Shown: one piece after another, positions 51,592-58,361 of the stretch
Layout: each line of letters begins with the position of its first letter
How positions within the stretch are numbered: the stretch's first letter is position 1
Origin: Allobosea sp.
Lineage (GTDB): Bacteria; Pseudomonadota; Alphaproteobacteria; Rhizobiales; Kaistiaceae
Direction of reading: 5' to 3'
DNA length: 64,000 bases
NCBI GenBank assembly: GCA_017307955.1
Contig: JAFKFV010000007.1
Coordinates: 62,001 to 126,000 of the forward strand
Made by a program: the position numbers and the translations under genes
Notes under the pieces: generated by a model
The model's input: the letters and a program-made list of their open reading frames with translations, nothing else
Database searches by the model: none
What the model was told of the DNA's origin: nothing

Positions 51592-51963
51592 CGCCGCCCG
51601 CCGGGCATGGCGGACCGGGCGGCTGGCCGAACGAGGATTGAGCAGGCGGACACCTCTCGGGAAGAGGCTGGAACCTCTCGGGAAGACATGGATTGCGGTC
51701 GGAGGAGCACGATCGCGGACTCTCGGAAGACGGCTCGAACGGGCGATTCGCGCATGATTCGAGCCAGATTGGTCACCGGATGGTTAGTGAATTCCTAACG
51801 GCTTTTCGGCATTGATACGCCGATTCGTGGCCGCTGCCCCTTGCCAACTGGATGTGCGGGCACGAAAACGCCTAGATGGTCTGCCCGCATGGGCGATGAG
51901 TGCTTCACATCTTGAGGCTTCGGATTCACCTGTACCGGCCCGCCGGTGCAGCAGGAGAACGGG
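51592..51963. other. Intergenic region between divergent cckA and fliO-like genes
   Basis: A 372-base gap holding the divergent promoters. It contains three imperfect copies of ACCTCTCGGGAAGA close to cckA (separate entry) and a symmetric GTTAG-N7-CTAAC element at 51783-51799 around GAATTC. The latter resembles, but does not match, the CtrA site TTAA-N7-TTAA. Confidence 0.6.
51652..51733. repeat. Three imperfect direct repeats upstream of cckA
   Basis: ACCTCTCGGGAAGA occurs at 51652-51665 and again at 51673-51686, a 21-base spacing (two helical turns). A diverged copy, ACTCTCGGAAGA, is at 51719-51730. They lie 60-140 bases before the cckA start. Confidence 0.7.
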
Positions 51964-53307
51964 ATGCGTGACTATCTCGAACCGATCTTCGGCTCGACCG
52001 GCGCCCTGATCGCGCAATTCGCGATCACGCTCGCCGTGCTGGCGATCATCATTCTGGTCGTGTTCTGGCTGATCAGGACCCTGGCCGGCGGTTCCATGGG
52101 CGGCACGGCGATCCGTGGCCGGCAGCCGCGGCTCAGCATCCTCGATGCGCTTCCGGTCGACCAGAAGCGCCGCCTCGTCCTGGTGCGCCGCGACAATGTC
52201 GAGCATCTGATCCTCATCGGCGGCGCCACCGATATCGTCGTCGAGGGCGCCATCCACCGTCCGTCGGCGGCGCAGCGCCGCGCCGAGGCTGCGGCAAGAT
52301 CCGGCGCGATGCCGTCACAGCGCCCCGCTCCGCCGGCCGAACCCGCTTATTCGGCCGAAACCCGTCCGCATTCCGAATCGCGGACGGCCCCTGCCGAAGC
52401 GGTCGAGCCGCCGCAGGCCGAGGCCGTGGTCGCGGAAATCGTCGAGGTCGCTGCCGTGGTCGAGGAGCCGCCGGCCTATCGCGCGGCGCCGGCCGACCGC
52501 CGTCGGCCCCCGATGCGCGAGCCGCGCCCTGTCGCTCCGCCGGTCGAACCGGCCCCGGTCGTCGAAGCGGAAGCCGAACGCGCCCCCGAGCCCGAACCGG
52601 CCTTCGAGCCGGCGACGGTCGCGGAGAGCGACACCGTCGCCGAACATGCGACGCCCTCGCGGCAGGAGGCCGACGAGGCACCCGCCGCCGAGCCGGTCGT
52701 CGCCGAGCCCGAGCCGGCGCCGCCGGTCCGCACGCCGCCCTCGCCGCGTCCTTCCCGGCCGCTGACCTCGTTCCTGACGGGCTCGCGCGGTCGCGCCTCG
52801 ACACCGGAGCCGTCCTCCGCCGAGGTCCGGCCCGAGCCGCGCGTCCAGGAGCCGCGCGCAGCCGAGCCGGTCAGCCGTGGCTTCGGCCGGGCGACGCCGG
52901 TCGCGCCGCGTCCGCCGGTGGCGGAGGAGCGCGCCGAGCAGGCCGCGCCGGAGCCTGCGCCCGAGCCGGTGCGCGCGCCGCAGCGGCCCCTCTTCCCGCC
53001 GGCGCCGCCGGTGGTGCCGCCGACGCTGGGCGACGAGCCTTTCGGCGCCCCGCCCGCAGATGCCGATAGGCCGCTGCGCTTCGAGCCGCTCTTCGACATC
53101 GATCCGAACAATGCCAGCGATCCGGGCCGCCCGGTGCGCCCGGCGCGTGAGCCGGTGCCGAGCGTCGAACCGCCGATGACCGCGTCCGAGACGGCCGTCG
53201 AAGGCGAAGACGAGGCGCCGCAGCGCGGTCGCGGCCCGGGCGTCGATTACCTCGAGAAGGAAATGGCGCGTCTCCTCGGCGAAATCTCCGGCACGCGCCG
53301 CACCTGA
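51964..53307 (+). CDS. FliO/MopB-like membrane protein with a long Pro/Glu/Ala-rich extension
   Basis: A 447-residue protein. Residues ~12-36 form one membrane helix (AQFAITLAVLAIIILVVFWLI). The conserved FliO-type core is at ~45-100: RLSILDALPVDQKRRLVLVR, then NVEHLILIGGATDIVVEG. The remaining ~340 residues are low-complexity Pro/Ala/Glu/Val with many EPAP-like repeats and a short conserved-looking end (GVDYLEKEMARLLGEISG). FliO helps build the flagellar export gate. No other export-gate genes are nearby. The AGGAG site fixes the ATG. Confidence 0.72.
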   Translation: MRDYLEPIFGSTGALIAQFAITLAVLAIIILVVFWLIRTLAGGSMGGTAIRGRQPRLSILDALPVDQKRRLVLVRRDNVEHLILIGGATDIVVEGAIHRPSAAQRRAEAAARSGAMPSQRPAPPAEPAYSAETRPHSESRTAPAEAVEPPQAEAVVAEIVEVAAVVEEPPAYRAAPADRRRPPMREPRPVAPPVEPAPVVEAEAERAPEPEPAFEPATVAESDTVAEHATPSRQEADEAPAAEPVVAEPEPAPPVRTPPSPRPSRPLTSFLTGSRGRASTPEPSSAEVRPEPRVQEPRAAEPVSRGFGRATPVAPRPPVAEERAEQAAPEPAPEPVRAPQRPLFPPAPPVVPPTLGDEPFGAPPADADRPLRFEPLFDIDPNNASDPGRPVRPAREPVPSVEPPMTASETAVEGEDEAPQRGRGPGVDYLEKEMARLLGEISGTRRT

Positions 53308-53324
53308 GACTTCGCGACGACAAC

Positions 53325-53359
53325 AAAAAAGGCGCCGTCCTGGGACGGCGCCATTTTTT
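53325..53359. terminator. Bidirectional terminator between fliO-like gene and dksA
   Basis: A perfect 10-bp stem (GGCGCCGTCC / GGACGGCGCC) with a run of A before it and a run of T after it, so it can end transcripts from both convergent genes. Confidence 0.9.
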
Positions 53360-53394
53360 GTTCCACCGGTGCCTCGGGGCCGAGGCTCAGCAGT

Positions 53395-53817
53395 CTAGTC
53401 GTCGCGATAGACGCGCTCGCGCCGCTCGTGACGCTCCTGCGCTTCGATCGACAGTGTGGCGATGGGGCGGGCGTCGAGACGCTTGAGGCTGATCGGCTCG
53501 CCAGTCTCCTCGCAGAAACCGTAGCTGCCGTCCTCGATCCGCTGCAGCGCGGCGTCGATCTTGGAGATGAGCTTGCGCTGCCTGTCGCGCGCCCTCAGTT
53601 CGATGGCCCGGTCGGTTTCCGACGATGCGCGATCGGCGAGGTCCGGGTGGTTCTGGTTCTCGTCCTGCAGATGCTGGAGAGTCTCGCGCGACTCCTTGAG
53701 GATGTCCTCTTTCCAGGCAAGGAGCTTCCTGCGGAAATACTCCCTCTGCCGTTCGTTCATGAAGGGCTCGGCCTCGGAGGGCCGATACTCTTCAAGGCTG
53801 TCTGCCGTCATGAACAA
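53395..53817 (-). CDS. dksA: RNA polymerase-binding factor DksA, degenerate zinc finger
   Basis: A 140-residue factor that enters the RNA polymerase secondary channel and works with ppGpp. The coiled-coil tip keeps the DxxDxA motif (HPDLADRASSE), so polymerase action should be retained. Of the four zinc ligands only C102 is left: the set reads C102/T105/S123/A126 in FCEETGEPISLKRLDARP and TLSIEAQERH. Low-cysteine DksA forms are known and work without zinc. It converges on the fliO-like gene. Confidence 0.93.
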   Translation of the reverse strand: MFMTADSLEEYRPSEAEPFMNERQREYFRRKLLAWKEDILKESRETLQHLQDENQNHPDLADRASSETDRAIELRARDRQRKLISKIDAALQRIEDGSYGFCEETGEPISLKRLDARPIATLSIEAQERHERRERVYRDD

Positions 53818-54119
53818 CCCCTGGCTCGGTGGCTTTCGAGGCGCGGAATATAGCCATGTGCCGGGCCGAGGACAACACCGGTAAAAATGCTATGGCAGAC
53901 AGGAAAATTCGTTGAATCTGCCGCGAAAGAACGCCGGCTAACACACTGCGAAATCGAGGCTTTCCGGGGAGTGGCGACACGACGGCGGCACGCCGGGACG
54001 CCGGAACAGCCGATGGTCATGGATCGAACCGGCAAAGGCTTTGTTAAGGATGACAAGTGCCTAATGGGGCTCGCCGGTCCGCGCCTCGGCGGACCGCGGT
54101 CGATGGAGCGACGACGCCC
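53818..54119. other. Intergenic region between dksA and the flgN-like gene
   Basis: About 300 bases between divergent genes. I see no RNA gene or convincing small reading frame. The dksA-proximal half is AT-richer (GGTAAAAATGCTATGG) and probably carries its promoter. Confidence 0.5.
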
Positions 54120-54581
54120 ATGCATGCCCTTGCCACCCCCTTCCCCTCGCAACTCGTGGTCGAGAGCCGCGAATCGGCTGTCGCGATCTGCGGCACCATC
54201 GAAGCGACGATGGAAGCGCTGCTGCAACTGGTCGAAGCCGAGAGCGCGCTGCTTCGCGCCGGCAAGCCGGTCGCCGCCGCGGCGGTCTCGGCACGGCAGA
54301 ACGAGTTCGCAGCCGCCTATATCCGCGACCTCGACCTCTTGCGCGCGATCGGCAGCGAGTTGGAGATCCTGGCGCCCGACGCGGTTGATCGCCTGCGGCG
54401 CCTCCACGAGGAATTCGTCTCCGTCCTGCAGATCGACATGGCCGCCCTCGCCGCCGCGCGGGCCGCGGCGGAGCCGCCTCGTCCGGCCAAGATCAGCGGG
54501 CAGGCTCCGGTTCCCTTCCCACGCGCCGACCGGCTCGGCCGCGCGGTGCCGCAGCGCCTCGCGGCCAACGCCCGCCGCTGA
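54120..54581 (+). CDS. FlgN-like helical protein (possible flagellar chaperone)
   Basis: A 153-residue, mainly helical protein. The region AICGTIEATMEALLQLVEAESALLRAGKPVAA (in parts), followed by a polar helix ARQNEFAAAYIRDLDLL, resembles FlgN-type export chaperones for hook-filament junction proteins, which have the same size and an early LLxxE-LL pattern. It converges on flbT, another flagellar gene, which supports the idea. Similarity is weak and the call is tentative. Confidence 0.45.
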   Translation: MHALATPFPSQLVVESRESAVAICGTIEATMEALLQLVEAESALLRAGKPVAAAAVSARQNEFAAAYIRDLDLLRAIGSELEILAPDAVDRLRRLHEEFVSVLQIDMAALAAARAAAEPPRPAKISGQAPVPFPRADRLGRAVPQRLAANARR

Positions 54582-54593
54582 CGCCGCCAGGGT

Positions 54594-54986
54594 TCAGCCG
54601 GCCGCGGCGAGGCCCGCGGTGCTTTCGGCGAGAACGAGCCGCTGCGCCTCGCGGAGCGCGCGATAGGTCTGTCCCGCACGGATGGCATTATCGATCGCCT
54701 CGATCAGCGGAAGCCGCTCGGGCGCCTCGCTGACGATCTCGCCGGCGAGACGGGCGATGTCCTGCCGGAAAGCAGCGCCGCCGTCACGGGCCAGATGCAG
54801 CGACTGCATGGCGAGATAGAGCCGCCGCGCCAGCGACGTGCCGGCGCCTGGCGGCAGCAGGTCGCGCTCGCGCAGCACCGGTGCGTCCCCTTCGATCGTC
54901 AGCCGCGTTCGTCCGCCCTGATTGACGATCACGACATCGCCGAGCATCACCCGTTCCCCGGCCTTGAGCTCGAGTTTCAGCGCCAT
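54594..54986 (-). CDS. flbT: Flagellin synthesis regulator FlbT
   Basis: A 130-residue FlbT protein, with the family start LKLELKAGERVMLGDVVIVN, the centre DLLPPGAGTSLARRLYLAMQSL and the YRALREAQRLV helix. In Caulobacter FlbT binds flagellin mRNA and limits translation until the hook is complete; in other alphaproteobacteria it can activate instead. The usual flaF neighbour is missing here. Confidence 0.93.
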   Translation of the reverse strand: MALKLELKAGERVMLGDVVIVNQGGRTRLTIEGDAPVLRERDLLPPGAGTSLARRLYLAMQSLHLARDGGAAFRQDIARLAGEIVSEAPERLPLIEAIDNAIRAGQTYRALREAQRLVLAESTAGLAAAG

Positions 54987-55249
54987 GGGTCGTTCTCCCG
55001 GTCGTCTTTGAGAAGGTCGGCGCGGCGCCGACTCACCCCCGTCCCGCCATCGACGCTAAGGAGGCAGTCCTTAATCGCCGGTCAGGGAAAAGCCTCGCAT
55101 TTGACCGATCTGGTGCATTGCGGGATCGGCGTGCGGCGATGTCCCTGGCCGCTTCCGCCGCTGTTCGACCGCGACGCGGTTTCGTGCTAGGAGCGCCGTC
55201 TGTCCGCCCGGAAGGGGCGGTGATGCCGTAGCGGGATCGATCGGTCGGG

Positions 55250-55798
55250 ATGATGCGCCTTCTGATGCTTCGCCATGCGAAATCCGCCTGGGACGTTCCG
55301 GGAGCCGCCGATTTCGATCGTCCCCTGGCGCCGCGCGGCAGGCGGGCGGCGACGATGATCGGTGAGCATCTCGCCACTCATCGCCTCCTGCCCGACCGCA
55401 TCCTCTGCTCCTCGGCCAAGCGCACCCGCGAGACGCTGATCGGTCTCCTGCCGGTGATCTCGGGCGATCTCGAGATCCGCATCACGCGCGATCTCTACGA
55501 GGTGACGCCGGAGGCCTATGCCGATTCGATCGCCGCGCTCGGCGGCTCGGCGAAGACGCTGCTCCTGATCGGCCACAACCCGTCTGTCCAGGAATGCGCG
55601 CTCGAGCTGATCGGCAGCGGCAACCCCGCGCTGCGCGACGAGATCGCCGAGAAATTCCCGACCGCCGGCCTCGCGGTCATCGATTTCGACCATCACAAAT
55701 GGTCGGAGCTTCGGCCGCGCACCGGCCGCGTCGTCGCCTTCTTCCGGCCGCGCGAGCTCGAGGTCGTCGGCAGCGAGCCACCCTCCGACGACGAATAG
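55250..55798 (+). CDS. SixA-type phosphohistidine phosphatase
   Basis: A 182-residue histidine phosphatase of the RHG superfamily. The catalytic motif is LMLRHAKSAW (His ~9-10), with SSAKRTRETL, the acid position in RDLYEV and the second His in LLIGHNPSVQE. SixA removes phosphate from Hpt or PTS proteins. An Hpt protein lies 7 kb downstream and CckA upstream, but no direct link is shown. A second ATG at 55253 is equally possible. Confidence 0.85.
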   Translation: MMRLLMLRHAKSAWDVPGAADFDRPLAPRGRRAATMIGEHLATHRLLPDRILCSSAKRTRETLIGLLPVISGDLEIRITRDLYEVTPEAYADSIAALGGSAKTLLLIGHNPSVQECALELIGSGNPALRDEIAEKFPTAGLAVIDFDHHKWSELRPRTGRVVAFFRPRELEVVGSEPPSDDE

Positions 55799-55850
55799 GC
55801 CTTCCCGCGCGCCGGTGCCCTCCCTACATCGGGAACGTTCACGGCGATGG

Positions 55851-57323
55851 ATGGACCGCGGATTGAATCTCACCTCCCTGGCCGATGAGGCCCGCATCGC
55901 GATCGCGACGCTCGGCGAACGCGCCACCGACATCGTCAATCCGACGGTCCGGCTCGGCGTCACGGGCCTCGCCCGCGCCGGCAAGACGGTCTTCATCACC
56001 GCCCTCGTCCACAATCTCGTGCATGGCGGGCGGCTGCCCGTGTTCCGCGCCTATTCCACCGGCCGCGTCACCGGCGCGCGGCTCGAGCCGCAGCCCGACG
56101 ATGCCGTGCCGCGCTTCGATTATGAGGATCACGTCCGCGCCCTCGTCGAGGAGCGCATCTGGCCCGAATCGACGCGCCGGATCAGCGAGCTGCGCCTGGT
56201 CATCGCCTATGAATCGGCGTCGTTCCTGCGCCAGCGCTTCGGCTCGGGCACGCTGACGCTCGACATCGTCGACTATCCGGGCGAATGGCTGCTCGACCTG
56301 CCGCTTCTCGGCAAGGACTATGCCGCCTGGTCGGCCGAGGCCGTATCGCTGGCGCGCCGGCCGGGCCGGCCCGCGGCGGCGGCGGCCTTCCTGGCGCGCG
56401 CCGAGGCGGTCGATCCGCGCGGCCCCGAAGACGAAGTCCTCGCCCGCGAGCTCGCCAGCCTCTTCACCGATTATCTCCGCGCCTGCCGCGCCGACGAGCA
56501 TGCACTCTCGACCCTGCCGCCCGGCCGCTTCTTGATGCCGGGCGATCTCGACGGCTCGCCGGCGCTGACCTTCTGCCCCCTGCCCGGCAGCGTCGCCGAT
56601 GCGCCGTCCGGATCGCTCGGCCGCATGATGGCCCGCCGCTACGAGTCCTATAAGTCGGTCGTGGTGAAGCCCTTCTTCCGCGACCACTTCGCGCGGCTCG
56701 ACCGCCAGATCGTGCTCGTCGATGCGCTGAACGCGCTGAATGCCGGGCCGGCCGCGGTCGCCGATCTCTCGGGCGCGATGACGGAGATCCTCGGCGCCTA
56801 TCGCCCCGGCGCCACGTCCTGGCTCGGCGGCCTGCTGACGCGGCGCATCGACCGCATCCTGATCGGCGCGACCAAGGCCGATCATCTCCACCATGCCGAT
56901 CACGACCGTCTGGAGCGCATCCTCGGTCATCTCCTCGCGCCGGCCGTCACCCGTGCCGAGGAGGCCGGCGCGCGCGTCGAGATCGCGGCCCTCGCCTCGG
57001 TCCGCGCCACCCGCGAAGGCGTCGTCTCGAACGGCAACCAGAAATTGCCGTCCATCATCGGAACGCCGCTCGCCGGCGAGGTCTTCGATGGCGAGACCTA
57101 TGACGGCAGGACCGAAATCGCGTTCTTTCCCGGTGACTTGCCGGACAAACCGGAATCGGCGCTCGAAGGCCTTGACTCAACCTCTCAAGCCGACGCGGCG
57201 CTCCGCTTCGTCCGTTTCCGCCCGCCGCAGCTGGAGCGCACCGCCGAGGGCATGAAGCTCTCGCTGCCCCATATCCGGCTCGACCGGGCTCTCGAATTCC
57301 TCATCGGGGACCGCCTCGCATGA
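55851..57323 (+). CDS. YcjX-family P-loop protein (DUF463)
   Basis: A 490-residue P-loop NTPase-like protein. The phosphate loop is VTGLARAGKTVFITALVHNL, and a Walker-B-like strand follows in LDIVDYPGEWLLDLPLL. The family is a stress-linked protein of unknown function that pairs with YcjF. The start MDRGLNLTSLADEARIA matches relatives. Its stop overlaps the next start (ATGA), so the two are co-translated. Confidence 0.9.
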   Translation: MDRGLNLTSLADEARIAIATLGERATDIVNPTVRLGVTGLARAGKTVFITALVHNLVHGGRLPVFRAYSTGRVTGARLEPQPDDAVPRFDYEDHVRALVEERIWPESTRRISELRLVIAYESASFLRQRFGSGTLTLDIVDYPGEWLLDLPLLGKDYAAWSAEAVSLARRPGRPAAAAAFLARAEAVDPRGPEDEVLARELASLFTDYLRACRADEHALSTLPPGRFLMPGDLDGSPALTFCPLPGSVADAPSGSLGRMMARRYESYKSVVVKPFFRDHFARLDRQIVLVDALNALNAGPAAVADLSGAMTEILGAYRPGATSWLGGLLTRRIDRILIGATKADHLHHADHDRLERILGHLLAPAVTRAEEAGARVEIAALASVRATREGVVSNGNQKLPSIIGTPLAGEVFDGETYDGRTEIAFFPGDLPDKPESALEGLDSTSQADAALRFVRFRPPQLERTAEGMKLSLPHIRLDRALEFLIGDRLA

Positions 57324-58342
57324 CGAGCGAAACGTCGCGCCGCCCCGCCGCCTTCCGCCTCGACGCGGCCCGCGTGACCGACGATCCCGAGGCGGCCGTC
57401 CGCCCCTCGGACCGGCCGGTCGTGCTGCGCGAGCCCGACGATCTGCCGCCGCCGGTCGAGCTGCCGCGCCCGCGCCGGCGCATTCGCTGGGCGGACATCC
57501 TGTTTTCCGGGCTCGGCGTCCTCGTGACGCTCGGCATCGGCCTCGCCATCGACCGGCTGATCCGCGACCTCTTCGCGCGCTATGAATGGCTCGGCTGGGT
57601 GGGCGTCGTCGCGGCCGCGGCGGCGCTCATCGCCGTGATCGCCATCGCCATTCGCGAGATCGCAGGTCTTGCGCGGCTGCGGCACATCAACCGACTGCGC
57701 GACGATGCAGCCGCCGCCGCACGCCGCGACGATGGCAAGGCGGCGCGCGCCGTGATCCGCGATCTCGCCGACCTCTACAAGGACCGCCCGGAAACGGCCA
57801 AGGGTCGCGCCAGTCTCGCCGCGCATGCGCAGGAGATCATCGACGGACGCGATCTCATCGGCCTTGCGGAGCACGAGATCCTCGCCGCCTTCGACACGGC
57901 CGCGAAGAGCCTCGTGCTCTCGACGGCGAAGCGGGTGACGGTCGTGACGGCGATCTCGCCGCGCGCCGCCGTCGACGTGCTGTTCGTCCTGATCTCAGCG
58001 CTGCGGCTGATCCGCCAGCTCGGCCAGCTCTATGGCGGCCGGCCGGGCACGCTCGGCTTCCTGCGTCTCGCCCGGCTGGTGGTCGGTCATCTCGCCGTCA
58101 CCGGCGGCATGGCGGCCGGCGATTCGCTGGTGCAGCAGGTGCTGGGTCACGGCCTCGCGGCGCGGCTCTCGGCAAGGCTCGGCGAAGGCGTCGTCAACGG
58201 CATCCTGACGGCACGCGTCGGCATCGCGGCGATCGACGTCTGCCGCCCCCTGCCCTTCCTCGCCGAGAAGCCCCCGGCCATGGCCGACTTCATAGCCGAA
58301 CTGGCGCGAATAAACCCGGGCAAGGCGCGCGGCGAGGACTGA
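57320..58342 (+). CDS. YcjF-family membrane protein (TIGR01620/DUF697)
   Basis: A 340-residue inner-membrane protein. A polar N-terminal third (many Arg/Pro, residues 1-55) is followed by two helices (~60-82 and ~92-112) and a DUF697 domain with VLSTAKRVTVVTAISPRAAVDVLFVLISALRLI (in parts) and NGILTARVGIAAIDVCRPLPF. It is coupled to ycjX by an ATGA overlap, as in many proteobacteria. The function of the pair is unknown. Confidence 0.9.
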   Translation: MTSETSRRPAAFRLDAARVTDDPEAAVRPSDRPVVLREPDDLPPPVELPRPRRRIRWADILFSGLGVLVTLGIGLAIDRLIRDLFARYEWLGWVGVVAAAAALIAVIAIAIREIAGLARLRHINRLRDDAAAAARRDDGKAARAVIRDLADLYKDRPETAKGRASLAAHAQEIIDGRDLIGLAEHEILAAFDTAAKSLVLSTAKRVTVVTAISPRAAVDVLFVLISALRLIRQLGQLYGGRPGTLGFLRLARLVVGHLAVTGGMAAGDSLVQQVLGHGLAARLSARLGEGVVNGILTARVGIAAIDVCRPLPFLAEKPPAMADFIAELARINPGKARGED

Positions 58343-58361
58343 ATGGGGTGGCGCTCCGGCC

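Noticed and set aside
51588..51776. 62-codon frame before cckA as an ordinary gene
   Set aside because: Not listed as a gene because it has no convincing ribosome site and is Arg/Ser-rich; kept only as a possible leader.
47602..51798. Plus-strand frame of 1398 codons across the P450 and cckA
   Set aside because: The largest frame in the window, but wholly antisense to two well-supported genes; its sequence is Arg/Asp/Glu/Leu shadow and has no signal, domain or ribosome site.
53887..54666. Plus-strand frame of 259 codons over the FlgN-like gene
   Set aside because: A different frame from the gene at 54120-54581; Arg/Ser/Pro-rich and without a ribosome site.
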